Below, piece after piece: positions 40,341-49,399 of a stretch of DNA of 50,414 nucleotides. The notes beneath the pieces are model-generated. The model was given only the letters and a program-made list of their open reading frames with translations, ran no database searches and was not told where the DNA came from. Origin of the DNA: Planctomycetaceae bacterium (GTDB lineage Bacteria; Planctomycetota; Planctomycetia; Planctomycetales; Planctomycetaceae); contig OMIV01000359.1 in NCBI GenBank assembly GCA_900299185.1, forward strand, positions 1 to 50,414, given 5' to 3'. A program made the position numbers and the translations under genes. Each line of letters begins with the position of its first letter. Positions within the stretch are counted from its first letter, which is position 1.

Positions 40341-41489
40341 GAGAGATCTCCTGATGACGGACGGAAGTGATGAGCCATTGATGAGCCATTAACGACGAGT
40401 CGTTCGAGCAAGCCGTGCTCGTGGCTGAAGCGAGTGAGGCGACTTCACCGAAATCGCCGTGCCTATTGCTGGCTCACAGGGTGACGTTAACCGGGCGGGA
40501 GTAGGCCATCTAGGAGCGTGTTCGAGAAGCCGTAGCTTGGGCAAGCACTCTGCGAATGCGAAGACTTCTCCGCGACTTCGATCACGAAGGCAGGTGGTAC
40601 GGTGCGAGTTGGATATGTAAGCATTCATCCAACCCAACTGTAGCCAGGGCGGCGCACTGCGCGCTCTGCTGCTCGCGCCGTCGTGCGAGTCCGCGCTGGT
40701 TGTGCGATGAGCCTGAAGACCGGCTGAATTGTGGGGAAACTCGATGTGGCTAGGAATTTCGAGGTGCCCGAGCAGTGTCTTGGTTTTTTCGGAAGTTCGG
40801 CACATCCAACGGCATTGAGTTTGCCTTAACCAACTACGTCTCACTGAGACACTTGCAGTGCGTCGCTGGTCCCTGGTGGCGAGTGTGTGTCGGCCCTTTC
40901 CTCGCCGCCGGGGCCTTTTCTCCGCAGATCAAGCGACCCTGTCCCTGCGTGTGTTCGACTGCGAGACAACGTGACGAGGCGGCGCGACTAGGTGCCGCCT
41001 TTCATCTTCTGAATTAGCCGAAGCGATTTGCTTGCGATCCTCCAGGTTGAGCGAGTCGCTTCGTTTTCCAGCCCGAGATCATGCTCGCACGATGGCCCTT
41101 CGTGTGGCGTATGTCTCGGGCTGTTTTCATGCGCGGCGTTGCCGATGTGTGGGAGCGACCGTCGACGGAGTACTTGAAAATACAGCTCTTCACCATGCCC
41201 GTGAGGGACGCGATCCGAGCACACGACAGCAACCAACCGAGCTGGCGGTGAGGCCCGATTTGGAAGAGCGCGAAAAGACGACCCTCACACAGAGGCGCGG
41301 GGAACGCCGAGAAGACCATGTTCCTCATCTCCGCGACCACTGCACCTCTGCGTGAGACTGCTCTCTCTGGTTCCGGTGAGAGATGCAGAGTCGGCCACAG
41401 ACAGACACAGATGGAGCGCGGATTGGAATCAGGAACTCGTGACTTTGAGCAACCGTTGTTCGAGGGATCTTCTGGCGGATCGACCAGAG
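40341..41489. other. Gene-free region with repeats
   Basis: About 1.15 kb without a gene I can support; several frames are open but are short and poorly coding. At 41284-41357 an imperfect inverted pair (CTCACACAGAGGCGC against GCACCTCTGCGTGAG) is related to the repeat at 26798. The region holds the ALDH promoter. Confidence 0.5.
41284..41357. repeat. Dispersed CTCACGCAGAGG-type inverted repeat
   Basis: The two arms (41284-41298 and 41343-41357) match at 13 of 15 positions; the same word occurs once at 26798. Confidence 0.6.
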
Positions 41490-42014
41490 TTACTCCTTCG
41501 ACTTGTCGCTGCCAGCTTTTTGCTTGTCTTTCTTTTCGGCGAACTCATCGCGCAGGTATTGATGGCACGCGATGCAGGTGCCGTTCAACTTCTCGGCGAT
41601 ATAAGCCGAACCTTCGAGGTTCTTGGCGTCGGCCATCTGTTCCAGCTTGAAGGCCAGTCGCAAGAACTCGGTGCGGAAATGGTCGAAGACTTCGTCGTCT
41701 TGAGTTTCGCCGCTGGGCGTAGATGGCTCGGCTAACGAAGTCAGCTTCAGTGACTCGGCGCCTTGCTTGATCTTGGTGAAGTCGCGCATGACGAGCCCTT
41801 CAAAGACGCGTTGCGAGTTCGTCAACTTGGCGAGCATGAACGGTCGCATGTCCTTCTTAGGCGTTGTGCCGACCTCGACTGGAATCGGCTTCACGCGCTT
41901 GGGTTCATCGCCGGACTTTTTGGGTTGGCCTTCGGAACGGAGCTGATCGATGCCCATGACAGTCAGTCCCAAAACTCCGGCCAATACCACCATTCGCTGC
42001 GTTCGAGTCGACAT
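41490..42014 (-). CDS. Exported cytochrome c-like protein with one CxxCH motif
   Basis: The 174-residue protein has an N-terminal hydrophobic segment (RMVVLAGVLGLTVMGI, ~7-22) that acts as a signal peptide or anchor. Near its C-terminus the motif GTCIACHQYLRDEF is a heme c-binding CxxCH. The part before (VEVGTTPKKDMRPFMLAKLTNSQ and later) is helical, as in four-helix cytochromes c' and related types. The C-terminal end is rich in Lys and Asp. AAAGGAT lies seven bases upstream of the ATG at 42014; the frame is open further but is non-conserved. It is likely periplasmic and could be an electron carrier or heme sensor. No oxidase gene is near. Confidence 0.8.
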   Translation of the reverse strand: MSTRTQRMVVLAGVLGLTVMGIDQLRSEGQPKKSGDEPKRVKPIPVEVGTTPKKDMRPFMLAKLTNSQRVFEGLVMRDFTKIKQGAESLKLTSLAEPSTPSGETQDDEVFDHFRTEFLRLAFKLEQMADAKNLEGSAYIAEKLNGTCIACHQYLRDEFAEKKDKQKAGSDKSKE

Positions 42015-42578
42015 GACAAATCCTTTTTGAAAGACGTTTTGAACCGAGAGGACTTCCTGTTTTGGATTGCGATCAGAGTTCGAATCATCGTCGAACCGGA
42101 ACGATCGCGGAGCGGTGCTCGATGTCGGCGCGCTGGTGCTGCGCGACTCGGTGAATCGAGTGATCAAATACGTTGATGAGCTAATGCGTTGAGCTAAGCA
42201 CCGCCTCGGTGACGCGGAGAGCTGCGTCATTAAAGGATTGGTTGGTGCCGAGAGCTTAGGACTCAGACGCGAAATGCCGGAAGACGAGCTGCTGCGGTCC
42301 TCGGGCGGTTTGGCAGGTCGTGCCGGTGCCGTAATGCGAGCGACCTGACAACCTTGCCGAGCGACGTTTTCTCCTGGGTCGAAGTCACCAGATTCGGCGT
42401 CGCCAGACACGGCATCACCCTATGTTTGGGCGGGGCTTTACCGCACACGAGCGTCGCTCACAGGCACGTTCGCTCCATCCTGATTGAGTTGCTCTCAGGG
42501 CTTGGAATTCCGTTGGCAGAGATGTCTGCGGGGCGGTGTCAGCTTCCTCACACCATGACGCTGCTGCTGGAGAATTGC
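42015..42578. other. Divergent intergenic region
   Basis: About 560 bases between the cytochrome gene and the RraB-like/TPR gene. The second gene's frame is open back to 42354, but from 42354 to 42578 it looks non-conserved. I find no other gene or repeat. Confidence 0.4.
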
Positions 42579-43580
42579 ATGACACCGCATGCCTGCCTTG
42601 CTCAGGAGATCGCGGAGTTCTTGGACTCGTATGGCCTTGATGCCAGTGTCCCTCGCGAGATCACGTTTTTGGTTTTGACGGACAACGAACCAGCGGCAAA
42701 CGGACTGGTCGAAGTGTTGTCGACGCGCGGCTTTGACGCGGTCATTGAAGCTGTCGACCAAGACTTTTGGATCGTCAATGCGCGGATCATCTGCGTGCCC
42801 GAAGGCGATGCGTTGATACGTCTTTGCCAACGATTCTTAGCTGTGGCTGAAGAGTTCGATTGCGATGTCGACGGCTTCCGAGTTCACGCTGAAGAGCTTG
42901 TCTCACGCGATCAATCGAGCCCTGATCTTACTCTTGATTCAAACGAGTTCGAAGGCCAGTCCACTCAGCAGATGGGCTCGATCATTCAAGAACTCATGGA
43001 GATGGGAGTCGAAGAGTCCGAGTTGTTTGAGGAACTCGGCGCGATCTCGCGAGCTTGCCCAGCGATCACTCGCATGGCCCGGCTGCATCAAGCCATCGAG
43101 CTGTATCAAGACCGGCAATACGTCGCTGCGTATGAGATGTTCGAGCAACTCTTTGACGAGACACCGCGCGAGCAACGTGCGCTCTTGCCGCTGATGGCGT
43201 TTTGCAAATTCCATCTTGAGAAATTCGAGATGGCAGCGCGGTTGTTTGAATTCGCTCTAGCCTTGCGCGAAGGCGATCCCGTTGAAGAGGCGATCGATCG
43301 GCTGGAACTGACCGTGCATTTGGGGGCGTGTCTCTCGCGGTTGGGCCGCTTTGATGAAGAAGCCGAACTCTATGTTCGCGTCTTGTGCGAAGAGCCGAAC
43401 CATGCGAAGGCTCATTACAACTTGGCTTGCCATGCCAGTCGCTGTGGTGAGTTCGATCGCAGCTTGATGCATCTGAGGGAAGCGTTCGTCGCTGACCCGA
43501 GCTTGATGCCCCGCGCTCAAGACGACGGAGACCTCGCCGCCGTGCGAGCGACATCGGAGTTCCGCGCCATCGTTGGTTGA
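42579..43580 (+). CDS. RraB-like domain with C-terminal TPR repeats
   Basis: The 333-residue protein has an N-terminal part (~30-115) that resembles RraB-type regulators (ITFLVLTDNEP, RGFDAVIEAVDQDFWIV, EEFDCDVDGF), which inhibit RNase E in E. coli. An acidic linker follows (~118-150), then four or more TPR-like helical pairs (~170-320; AIELYQDRQYVAAYEMFEQL, FEFALALREGDPVEEAI, ELYVRVLCEEPNHAKAHYNLA). It is probably a cytoplasmic adaptor. I chose the ATG at 42579, which has GGAG seven bases upstream; an ATG at 42555 is possible. The small TPR gene on the other strand ends next to it, convergent, with a 32-base gap. Confidence 0.7.
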   Translation: MTPHACLAQEIAEFLDSYGLDASVPREITFLVLTDNEPAANGLVEVLSTRGFDAVIEAVDQDFWIVNARIICVPEGDALIRLCQRFLAVAEEFDCDVDGFRVHAEELVSRDQSSPDLTLDSNEFEGQSTQQMGSIIQELMEMGVEESELFEELGAISRACPAITRMARLHQAIELYQDRQYVAAYEMFEQLFDETPREQRALLPLMAFCKFHLEKFEMAARLFEFALALREGDPVEEAIDRLELTVHLGACLSRLGRFDEEAELYVRVLCEEPNHAKAHYNLACHASRCGEFDRSLMHLREAFVADPSLMPRAQDDGDLAAVRATSEFRAIVG

Positions 43581-43612
43581 TGGTCTTCGAATTAATGAAG
43601 AGATCGTCGTTC

Positions 43613-43918
43613 TCACAGCATGTCGATGAATGCCGTCATCTCCGCTTCAGCGTGTGAATCACCGACTTGGCGAGCGACGCTGATGCCTTGTTTGAGCACC
43701 GTTCGGGCTTCGTCTTCTTCACCCAATTTGGCCAATAACTTGCCGCGCTGAAAGTAGCCTGGAACGTCTTGCGGATGTTCCTGATTGAAGACCGCCAGCC
43801 GCTTCGCCGCTTCGGCAGTTTGGCCCTCGCTGGCATAGGCCATTGCGAGTGCGTACTTCAAAAAAGCGTCATTGGGGCTCGCCGCGAGCATCTGCTCTAG
43901 CTGTTCCCGTTTCGTCAT
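43613..43918 (-). CDS. Small TPR-repeat protein
   Basis: The 101-residue protein consists of tetratricopeptide repeats: helices with NDAFLKYALAMAYASEGQTAEAAKRL, then DVPGYFQRGKLLAKLGEEDEARTVLKQG. There is no signal peptide. Such small TPR proteins act as protein-binding adaptors, and no partner is evident. The ATG at 43918 has AAGG about ten bases upstream. It is convergent with the RraB-like/TPR gene. Confidence 0.82.
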   Translation of the reverse strand: MTKREQLEQMLAASPNDAFLKYALAMAYASEGQTAEAAKRLAVFNQEHPQDVPGYFQRGKLLAKLGEEDEARTVLKQGISVARQVGDSHAEAEMTAFIDML

Positions 43919-44348
43919 CGAGGCAACCTTTTCCGGTTCGGGCGACTTTGTCAGCGATGGCTCAACCTTTAGTGCGATTTTCGCAAGTCACCAACTTCGA
44001 GGTGACCGGTGCAGAGCGGCGCGATTGTGACGACTGACGCCGGTGCTTCAATCAGTTGGCGAGACTGGTCGTGCTGACTCTGACGAGTGGGACCAGTGTG
44101 CCTTGAGAATGCTTCGAATCCCTGCGGCGAATATCTCAGAAGCAGCTTGCCTAACCGTCAAAGTTTAAGGCTGGTGTGACTTCTGGCTGCGTATTCCGGT
44201 TGTGCGTGTCGTCCTTCGTGGTTTCAAGGAGTCGTCAGAGGTTGGCCGATCCTGGCGGGCGGGAGATTGCATGGATTGCGTCTCTCGATTTGGACGGAAC
44301 GGACTGTCCGCGACAGCCCCCAACGACCGCCAGCCCACGACACGCCCC
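43919..44348. other. Divergent intergenic region
   Basis: About 430 bases between the small TPR gene and the HtrA gene. The HtrA frame is open from 44202, but I see no sign that this part is coding. No hairpin or RNA gene is evident. Confidence 0.4.
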
Positions 44349-45734
44349 ATGATGAAGCGACTTCTACGAATCACACTGTGCGCCGCTGTCCTCGCTCTTT
44401 CAGCTGGGTCATCTCAGGCGTCTGTGCGCGAAACTCCGTTGGTGAAGGCCATTCGCCGCGCCGAGATTTCCGTGGTCAACATTCACAGCGAGAAACGCTC
44501 GGATGAAGGCGGCTCGTTGTTCTCTGTTGAGCGCGGACAGAAGGTGAATGGCATGGGTACCGGCATCGTCTTTGACGAGCGCGGCTACATCGTCACCAAT
44601 CACCACGTCGTAGATGGCGTGGACTCGCTGCGCGTCACGACTCGTGACGGCTCGGCTTATACGGCTCACGTTGTGTCATTCGATCGCAAGCACGACTTGG
44701 CCGTCATCAAGATCAACGCTTCTCGACCACTGACCGTCATGCCTTTGGGCACGTCATCGGACCTGATGCTGGGCGAGACTGTGATCGCGATCGGTAATGC
44801 TTATGGCTACGAACACACGATGACCGGCGGCCTGATCAGCGCGCTGTCTCGTGATGTGGAAGTGAATGAGAAGCAGTCCTATCGCAACCTCATTCAGACT
44901 GATGCCAGCATTAACCCCGGCAATAGCGGTGGCCCACTCGTTAACCTGGAAGGCGAATTAATTGGCATCAATGTCGCCATTCGAGCGGGTGCTCAGCGCA
45001 TAGGCTTCGCGATTCCGATCGACGATGCGCGGCTCATCATCGCCCAGCTCATGAATACCGAGAAGCTGAGCAATACTTGGCATGGTTTGGTCTCTAATGA
45101 CGCCAAGAACGGTGCCGATCGCAAGTTGATCGTGGATAATACCATCACCGATAGCCCTGCAGCGCGAGCCGGATTCAAAGCCGGTGACGTGGTCGTGAAG
45201 GTCGGTGAGACTTCGGTCGTCGATGCGGCAGACTTCGAGCGAGCGTTGCTTGGTCGACCGGCTGGTGAAACTGTGGAAGTCTCGGTCCGTCGCGTTGATC
45301 GCGTCGAGAAGTTGTCGATGACTTTGGCGGCTGTGAATCAAAAGCCTGCCTCGGCGGTGACGACAGTTGTGCGTGCTCAAAGCAGCGGCCATTCGTCAGC
45401 AGTGGCGAAGTCTGAAGACGCTTCCGACAAGTGCTGGCGGTTGTTCGGAGTAAAGCTCACTCCGCTCAGCGAGCAAGAGAAGTCGATCGTCGGTCCGAAG
45501 TATCGTGGTGGTATGCGAGTGACTTCGGTTCGTCCCAGCAGTGCGGCGTCGCAGAATGGCATTCAGCAAGGCGACGTCTTGGTTGGGCTCCACATTTGGG
45601 AGACGGTGAACTTCGAGAACGTCAGCTACGTCGTCGAGCACCCGCAGCTTCGCTCGTTCGCTCCGCTGAAGTTCTACGTGCTGCGTGGCGAAGAAACGCT
45701 GTGGGGTCATCTGCCTCTGAACGGCGTCCGCTAA
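44349..45734 (+). CDS. HtrA/DegP-like serine protease with two PDZ domains
   Basis: The 461-residue protein has a signal peptide (1-25), so it is exported. The trypsin-like domain carries the triad H86 (TNHHVVDG), D116 (KHDLAVIKI) and S193 (NPGNSGGPL). The following PDZ1 is at ~255-340 (ITDSPAARAGFKAGDVVVKVG), a low-complexity linker at ~345-370, and PDZ2 at ~380-455 (SVRPSSAASQNGIQQGDVLVGL). HtrA proteases degrade or refold damaged proteins in the periplasm. The PDZ2 lies after a cysteine and a linker. The chosen start is the ATG at 44349, where the signal peptide begins; upstream open frame is non-conserved. A palindromic repeat follows its stop. Confidence 0.9.
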   Translation: MMKRLLRITLCAAVLALSAGSSQASVRETPLVKAIRRAEISVVNIHSEKRSDEGGSLFSVERGQKVNGMGTGIVFDERGYIVTNHHVVDGVDSLRVTTRDGSAYTAHVVSFDRKHDLAVIKINASRPLTVMPLGTSSDLMLGETVIAIGNAYGYEHTMTGGLISALSRDVEVNEKQSYRNLIQTDASINPGNSGGPLVNLEGELIGINVAIRAGAQRIGFAIPIDDARLIIAQLMNTEKLSNTWHGLVSNDAKNGADRKLIVDNTITDSPAARAGFKAGDVVVKVGETSVVDAADFERALLGRPAGETVEVSVRRVDRVEKLSMTLAAVNQKPASAVTTVVRAQSSGHSSAVAKSEDASDKCWRLFGVKLTPLSEQEKSIVGPKYRGGMRVTSVRPSSAASQNGIQQGDVLVGLHIWETVNFENVSYVVEHPQLRSFAPLKFYVLRGEETLWGHLPLNGVR

Positions 45735-45764
45735 CGAGCGATTCGGTCAGACAGTAGTTCCTTC

Positions 45765-45828
45765 GTGGGGCACGTTTTCAACGTGCCCGACTTCATGGGA
45801 AACGAGCACGTTAGAAGCGTGCTCCACG
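45765..45828. repeat. Nested palindromic repeats between htrA and GDPD genes
   Basis: GGGCACGTT-ttc-AACGTGCCC (45768-45788) is followed by GAGCACG-ttagaag-CGTGCTC (45804-45824); the outer arms CGTGGGGCACG (45765-45775) and CGTGCTCCACG (45818-45828) match at ten of eleven. The site lies between convergent gene ends and may terminate transcription. Confidence 0.75.
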
Positions 45829-45845
45829 TTGGTATCGACGACGAA

Positions 45846-46595
45846 TCATCGCACCGAACTCAGCAACCTCGGATCGTCGGTGGTCAGGCTATCGACTCCG
45901 GCATCAATCAGTCGGCGAGCGTCTTCGATATTGTTGACCGTCCAAATGCAGACGCTCAAACCGGCGGACTTCAGTTTGTCGACGGCCGCTCGGTCCACAC
46001 CCAAGGTGTTAGAGAGGTCTGCGCCATCCAGCCCATGTCGAACGCAATGCGCGACGATCTCATCAATGGTCGGAGTCCAGACGTTGGCTGCTGAGAGAGT
46101 TTGCTCGACCACCTGCAGCACTTTGTGAGCGGGGAATCGTCGCTTGGCGGCGGGCATAAGTTCGGGATCAAATCCAATAAGCACAACGGACTCAGGGTGC
46201 TCCTGCACCGAGGCCAGTACTTCGGCGAGTGGTTCCAAAACATCGGCTTCGCATTTGAGTTCGACATACAGCCGCTTGCCGCGCGGAATGGTGGCGATGA
46301 CTTCGTCGAGCGTTGGCACTCGTTCGCCCGCGAACTGCGGGAACTTCCATTGGCCGACGTCGTATGTCTGCAGTTCGGCCAGAGAGAGATCCTTAATCAG
46401 CACATCAGCCTGAGACGTTCTGAGCAGCGAGTCATCGTGAATCGCCACAACTTGCCGGTCGCGCGTCAGATGAACGTCGATTTCGACCGCGTCCGCGTTC
46501 CATTTCCAAGCGAGGTTGATGGCTGCCAACGTGTTCTCTGGAGCGGCGATGGATGCTCCGCGATGCCCGATGATTTCGACCGATTGAGCTGCCAT
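45846..46595 (-). CDS. Glycerophosphodiester phosphodiesterase
   Basis: The 249-residue protein is a stand-alone GDPD that splits glycerophosphodiesters into glycerol 3-phosphate and an alcohol. The active-site motif HRGASIAAPENTLAAINLAW is at ~11-30, VEIDVHLTRDRQVVAIHDDSL at ~37-57, and YVELKCEAD and CIWTVNN later. It has no signal peptide, so it is likely cytoplasmic like UgpQ. It shares the HRGAS...PENTL motif with the fused GDPD at 20440-22329 but is a separate gene. AAGGAT lies eight bases upstream of the ATG at 46595. Confidence 0.92.
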   Translation of the reverse strand: MAAQSVEIIGHRGASIAAPENTLAAINLAWKWNADAVEIDVHLTRDRQVVAIHDDSLLRTSQADVLIKDLSLAELQTYDVGQWKFPQFAGERVPTLDEVIATIPRGKRLYVELKCEADVLEPLAEVLASVQEHPESVVLIGFDPELMPAAKRRFPAHKVLQVVEQTLSAANVWTPTIDEIVAHCVRHGLDGADLSNTLGVDRAAVDKLKSAGLSVCIWTVNNIEDARRLIDAGVDSLTTDDPRLLSSVR

Positions 46596-47031
46596 ACGTC
46601 ATCCTTCTAAGGCGTGGAGGTCGAGTCTACTTCCCGATTTAGCCCGCAGCGTCAGTTTTGGGGCATTGAGATATGCAGCGCTGACGCTGTCGTCGCAGCC
46701 GTTATCGAACGTCACGTGATATTCGCGCTCCATTTCATTCGCGCGGCCATCTTCCCTCTTAGGGACGCGGACCAGTTTGATCTGATCAAGAAGGCCCGCG
46801 CGAATGAAACGGAGCGCGAATATCTGACGGGAAGCTCATAGGAATCATGCACTCCTGCCGCGCTCTCGTTGCGAGAAGGTTGGCGCGAGCCTGGAATGCT
46901 CTGCGATCGGCGCGGTTGCTTATCAGTAACGGGTCACTCAGCAGAAGACCGCTTGAATGCCGTTGCTGATTCCGCGACGACTCGTCGCTCGTGGCGACTC
47001 ACTTTCATTCTTCGACTTCAAAGCTCGCATC
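46596..47031. other. Intergenic region with a large inverted repeat
   Basis: About 436 bases without a gene. It contains the 31-bp inverted repeat listed separately. Confidence 0.5.
46718..46824. repeat. Long inverted repeat (31-bp arms)
   Basis: The left arm (46718-46748) and right arm (46793-46824) are near-perfect complements, containing TTCGCGCTCCATTTCATTCG and CGAATGAAACGGAGCGCGAA. The same word occurs in the tandem block (about 9389, 9640 and 9892) and near 36777. The loop is 44 nt, so it can form a large cruciform or transcript hairpin. Confidence 0.85.
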
Positions 47032-47802
47032 ATGCCGATGGCTGAACTCCCCTCACTGACCGCTGTCGAACGTGCTCGGTACGAGTGGCAAATGTGGTTG
47101 CCGCACTTGGGTGAGGTCGGCCAGCAGAAGCTCAAGGCGGCCAGCGTTCTGATTTCTCGGATCGGCGGGGTCGGCGGGACGGTCGCGTCTTATTTGGCCG
47201 CAGCGGGCATCGGGAAACTCGTGCTCGCGCATGGCGGCAAGATCCAGCCCAGCGATCTCAATCGTCAACTGCTGATGACGACACCAAGGCTCGGCACGCT
47301 GCGAGTTGATTCCGCGAGAGAGCGATTGGGAGAACTCAATCCGCATGTCGAAGTTGTGACACTGGCCGAGCATGTGAGCGAAGACAACGTCGTCGGTCTT
47401 GTTGCTCAAGCGGATTTCATCGTCGATGCCGCGCCGAGGTTTGGGGAGCGTTTCTTGCTCAATCGCGAATCCGTGCGGCAAGGCAAACCGATGGTCGAGT
47501 GCGCGATGTATGAATTCGACGCTCAGCTCACGACCTTCATCCCCGGTCAAACGGGTTGCTTGGCGTGCTTGCTGCCCGAGAGTCCTCCGCATTGGAAGCG
47601 TGAGTTCCCGGTGATCGGAGCAGTGCCTGGTATCGTCGGTGCGATGGCTGCCTTGGAAGTCATCAAGCTCGTCACCGGCTGTGCCGCGCCACTAGCAGGA
47701 ACCATGCTGTGGATGAGTCTCGCGACGATGGACTTCCAGAAGGTGCCTTTGCTGCGACGAAAAGACTGCGCCGTCTGTGGCTGTGCAGTCGGCAGGAACT
47801 GA
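47032..47802 (+). CDS. ThiF/MoeB-type adenylyltransferase-like protein
   Basis: The 256-residue protein has an E1-like fold: the nucleotide-binding loop RIGGVGGTVASYLAAAGIGKL (~45-65), DLNRQLLM (~82-89), and two C-x2-C pairs (CLACLLPE and CAVCGCAVG) that hold a structural zinc. This is the set seen in ThiF, MoeB and HesA, which adenylate the C-terminus of small sulfur carriers. No ThiS or MoaD gene is adjacent, so the pathway is open. The ATG at 47032 is chosen because the helix start (AELPSLTAVERARYEWQ) follows; upstream the frame is open but not conserved. It may also act in cysteine or molybdopterin metabolism. Confidence 0.85.
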   Translation: MPMAELPSLTAVERARYEWQMWLPHLGEVGQQKLKAASVLISRIGGVGGTVASYLAAAGIGKLVLAHGGKIQPSDLNRQLLMTTPRLGTLRVDSARERLGELNPHVEVVTLAEHVSEDNVVGLVAQADFIVDAAPRFGERFLLNRESVRQGKPMVECAMYEFDAQLTTFIPGQTGCLACLLPESPPHWKREFPVIGAVPGIVGAMAALEVIKLVTGCAAPLAGTMLWMSLATMDFQKVPLLRRKDCAVCGCAVGRN

Positions 47803-47965
47803 AGTCGTACCAGCGCAAGCCCGAAGCGCTGATGTGGTGACGCGGAGATTGAATCGGCCATCGCTCATTCGCTCGCGCCGACATCCCTATTGAGGCATTC
47901 GAATCGTCTTCGCTAGAACCCGCTCGCGTTTCGGTCCAAGAGTCTCTCAAAGGATGGGGAGCATT

Positions 47966-49285
47966 ATGCTTTTCAATCGCCATTGGCTGGCAATTCTGGG
48001 TTTATCGGCGGCTTGTTTGAGTGGTTGTGGTGGCGGCGAAAGTGCTGCACCAACTGCTGAATCTGGCGCCTCCAAGGCCTCGGCCAGCAATGAGCAAGCG
48101 GGTTCGCAGTTGCCAACGGCTTCGATCGCCTCTGCCGGGAATGCAGCAGTACCCGAGGAAGACGACATCAAGATCGAGAAGCCCAAAGAGGGCACTCCGG
48201 AAGCCAAGATTCTGGAGATGACTCAGTTGTGGCTGAAGCCATTTCCTGAGACCGACGACGTTGAGAAACAACGCGAGGCTCGGCGCGAACGAAACACCAA
48301 GATCATCGAGATGGCGACCGACGTCATCGCGGTGACTCACAACGACAAAGAGAAGGAACAGCTCTTCAACATCGGCGTACATCGCCTGATGGAAGCAACG
48401 TTCCAGCTCGCGATGCAGGGCGATCAAGACAGCGTGAACTCGCTCTACGAGAACGCTTCGGCGCTCCACTCCAAGAATCCCAAGTCCAAGGCGGCTGCCG
48501 ATGCTGGTTGGTTCGTGGCGAAGTTCGCTGACGAAAACGCGATCCGGTATGCGTCACAAGATCCGCGCTGGGTGAAGGAGTTCTCACGCCAAGCTCGTTC
48601 GTTTGCCGAGAAGTTCCCGCAGGATCAGAACCGAGCGTTGGCGTTGCTCAACGATGCCGCATTGTCATGCGACGTGTGGGGACTGACCGAAGACTCGATC
48701 CAGTGCTACGCCGCGATTCGCCAGAAGTATCCAGAGTCCGAGCAAGCAGAAGCTGCTGTCGCGCCGCTGCGTCGATTGAATTTGCCGGGCAACGTTGTGG
48801 ACCTGGGCGGGCCGACCATCGATGGCGGCTTTGTCTCGGTTGAAGAGTTCAAAGGCTCGCCAGTGCTGATCGTGTTCTGGTCGACCGAAGCCAAGAACTT
48901 TGTCGATCAGTCCAAGGACTTGATTGCGACGACCGGCAAGTACGAGAGCAAGGGCTTGCATGTGATTGGAGTGAGCGTCGATACCGACGAACTCGCGATC
49001 GATAAGTTCGCAGAGTCATCGGGTATGTCGTGGCGCAACATCTATCACGCGGACCCGGCCAAGCGCGGTTGGAACAGTCCTGTGGTGACTTACTACGGCG
49101 TGCAGAACATTCCTCAGATGTGGTTGGTGGGAGCCGACGGCAAAGTGCTGTCGACTGGCTTGCAAGCCAAAGACCTGGATGCGACGTTGGCCAAGGTCAC
49201 GGGCTCGGCGAAGTCCAAACCCGCAGCGACGGCCGCGGCTTCGCTGTCTGATGACGCTCCTGAGAAGAAGACCGAGAAGAAGTAG
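47966..49285 (+). CDS. Lipoprotein with a redox-inactive TlpA/thioredoxin-like domain
   Basis: Residues 1-20 form a lipoprotein signal with lipobox LSGC at 18-21, so the protein is anchored by Cys21. A low-complexity linker (Ala/Ser/Glu; ~25-60) is followed by a helical TPR-like region (~90-260) and a C-terminal TlpA/redoxin fold (~275-415: GSPVLIVFWSTEAKNFV, LHVIGVSVDTDELAI, YYGVQNIPQMWLVGADGKV). The usual CxxC after the FW motif is replaced by STEA, so it has no dithiol reaction. It may bind partners rather than reduce them. The ATG at 47966 has GGGGAG four bases upstream; an ATG at 47954 is also in frame. Confidence 0.8.
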   Translation: MLFNRHWLAILGLSAACLSGCGGGESAAPTAESGASKASASNEQAGSQLPTASIASAGNAAVPEEDDIKIEKPKEGTPEAKILEMTQLWLKPFPETDDVEKQREARRERNTKIIEMATDVIAVTHNDKEKEQLFNIGVHRLMEATFQLAMQGDQDSVNSLYENASALHSKNPKSKAAADAGWFVAKFADENAIRYASQDPRWVKEFSRQARSFAEKFPQDQNRALALLNDAALSCDVWGLTEDSIQCYAAIRQKYPESEQAEAAVAPLRRLNLPGNVVDLGGPTIDGGFVSVEEFKGSPVLIVFWSTEAKNFVDQSKDLIATTGKYESKGLHVIGVSVDTDELAIDKFAESSGMSWRNIYHADPAKRGWNSPVVTYYGVQNIPQMWLVGADGKVLSTGLQAKDLDATLAKVTGSAKSKPAATAAASLSDDAPEKKTEKK

Positions 49286-49313
49286 TCGCTCAGACGAGTG
49301 CCAATACAAACGT

Positions 49314-49388
49314 AGCCACGAAGAGTAGATGTATCGCACGTCTTCTCTTCGTGGCTTTGCTCGTTCCCAGGCGGAGCCTGGGAACGAG
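49314..49388. terminator. Two hairpins after the lipoprotein gene
   Basis: AGCCACGAAGAG (49314-49325) pairs with CTCTTCGTGGCT (49345-49356). Then CTCGTTCCCAGGC-gga-GCCTGGGAACGAG (49360-49388) is a perfect 13-bp stem, of a kind widespread in planctomycete genomes. It may terminate the lipoprotein gene and the convergent queG. Confidence 0.7.
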
Positions 49389-49399
49389 TTAGTGGTGGG

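Noticed and set aside
38853-40370. Plus-strand frame of 505 codons opposite the aldehyde dehydrogenase gene
   Set aside because: All catalytic motifs are on the minus strand; the long open frame reflects codon bias.
40389-40844. Minus-strand frame of 151 codons in the gene-free region
   Set aside because: Composition (many Arg, Ser, His) is that of random frames, and no motif or ribosome binding site is seen.
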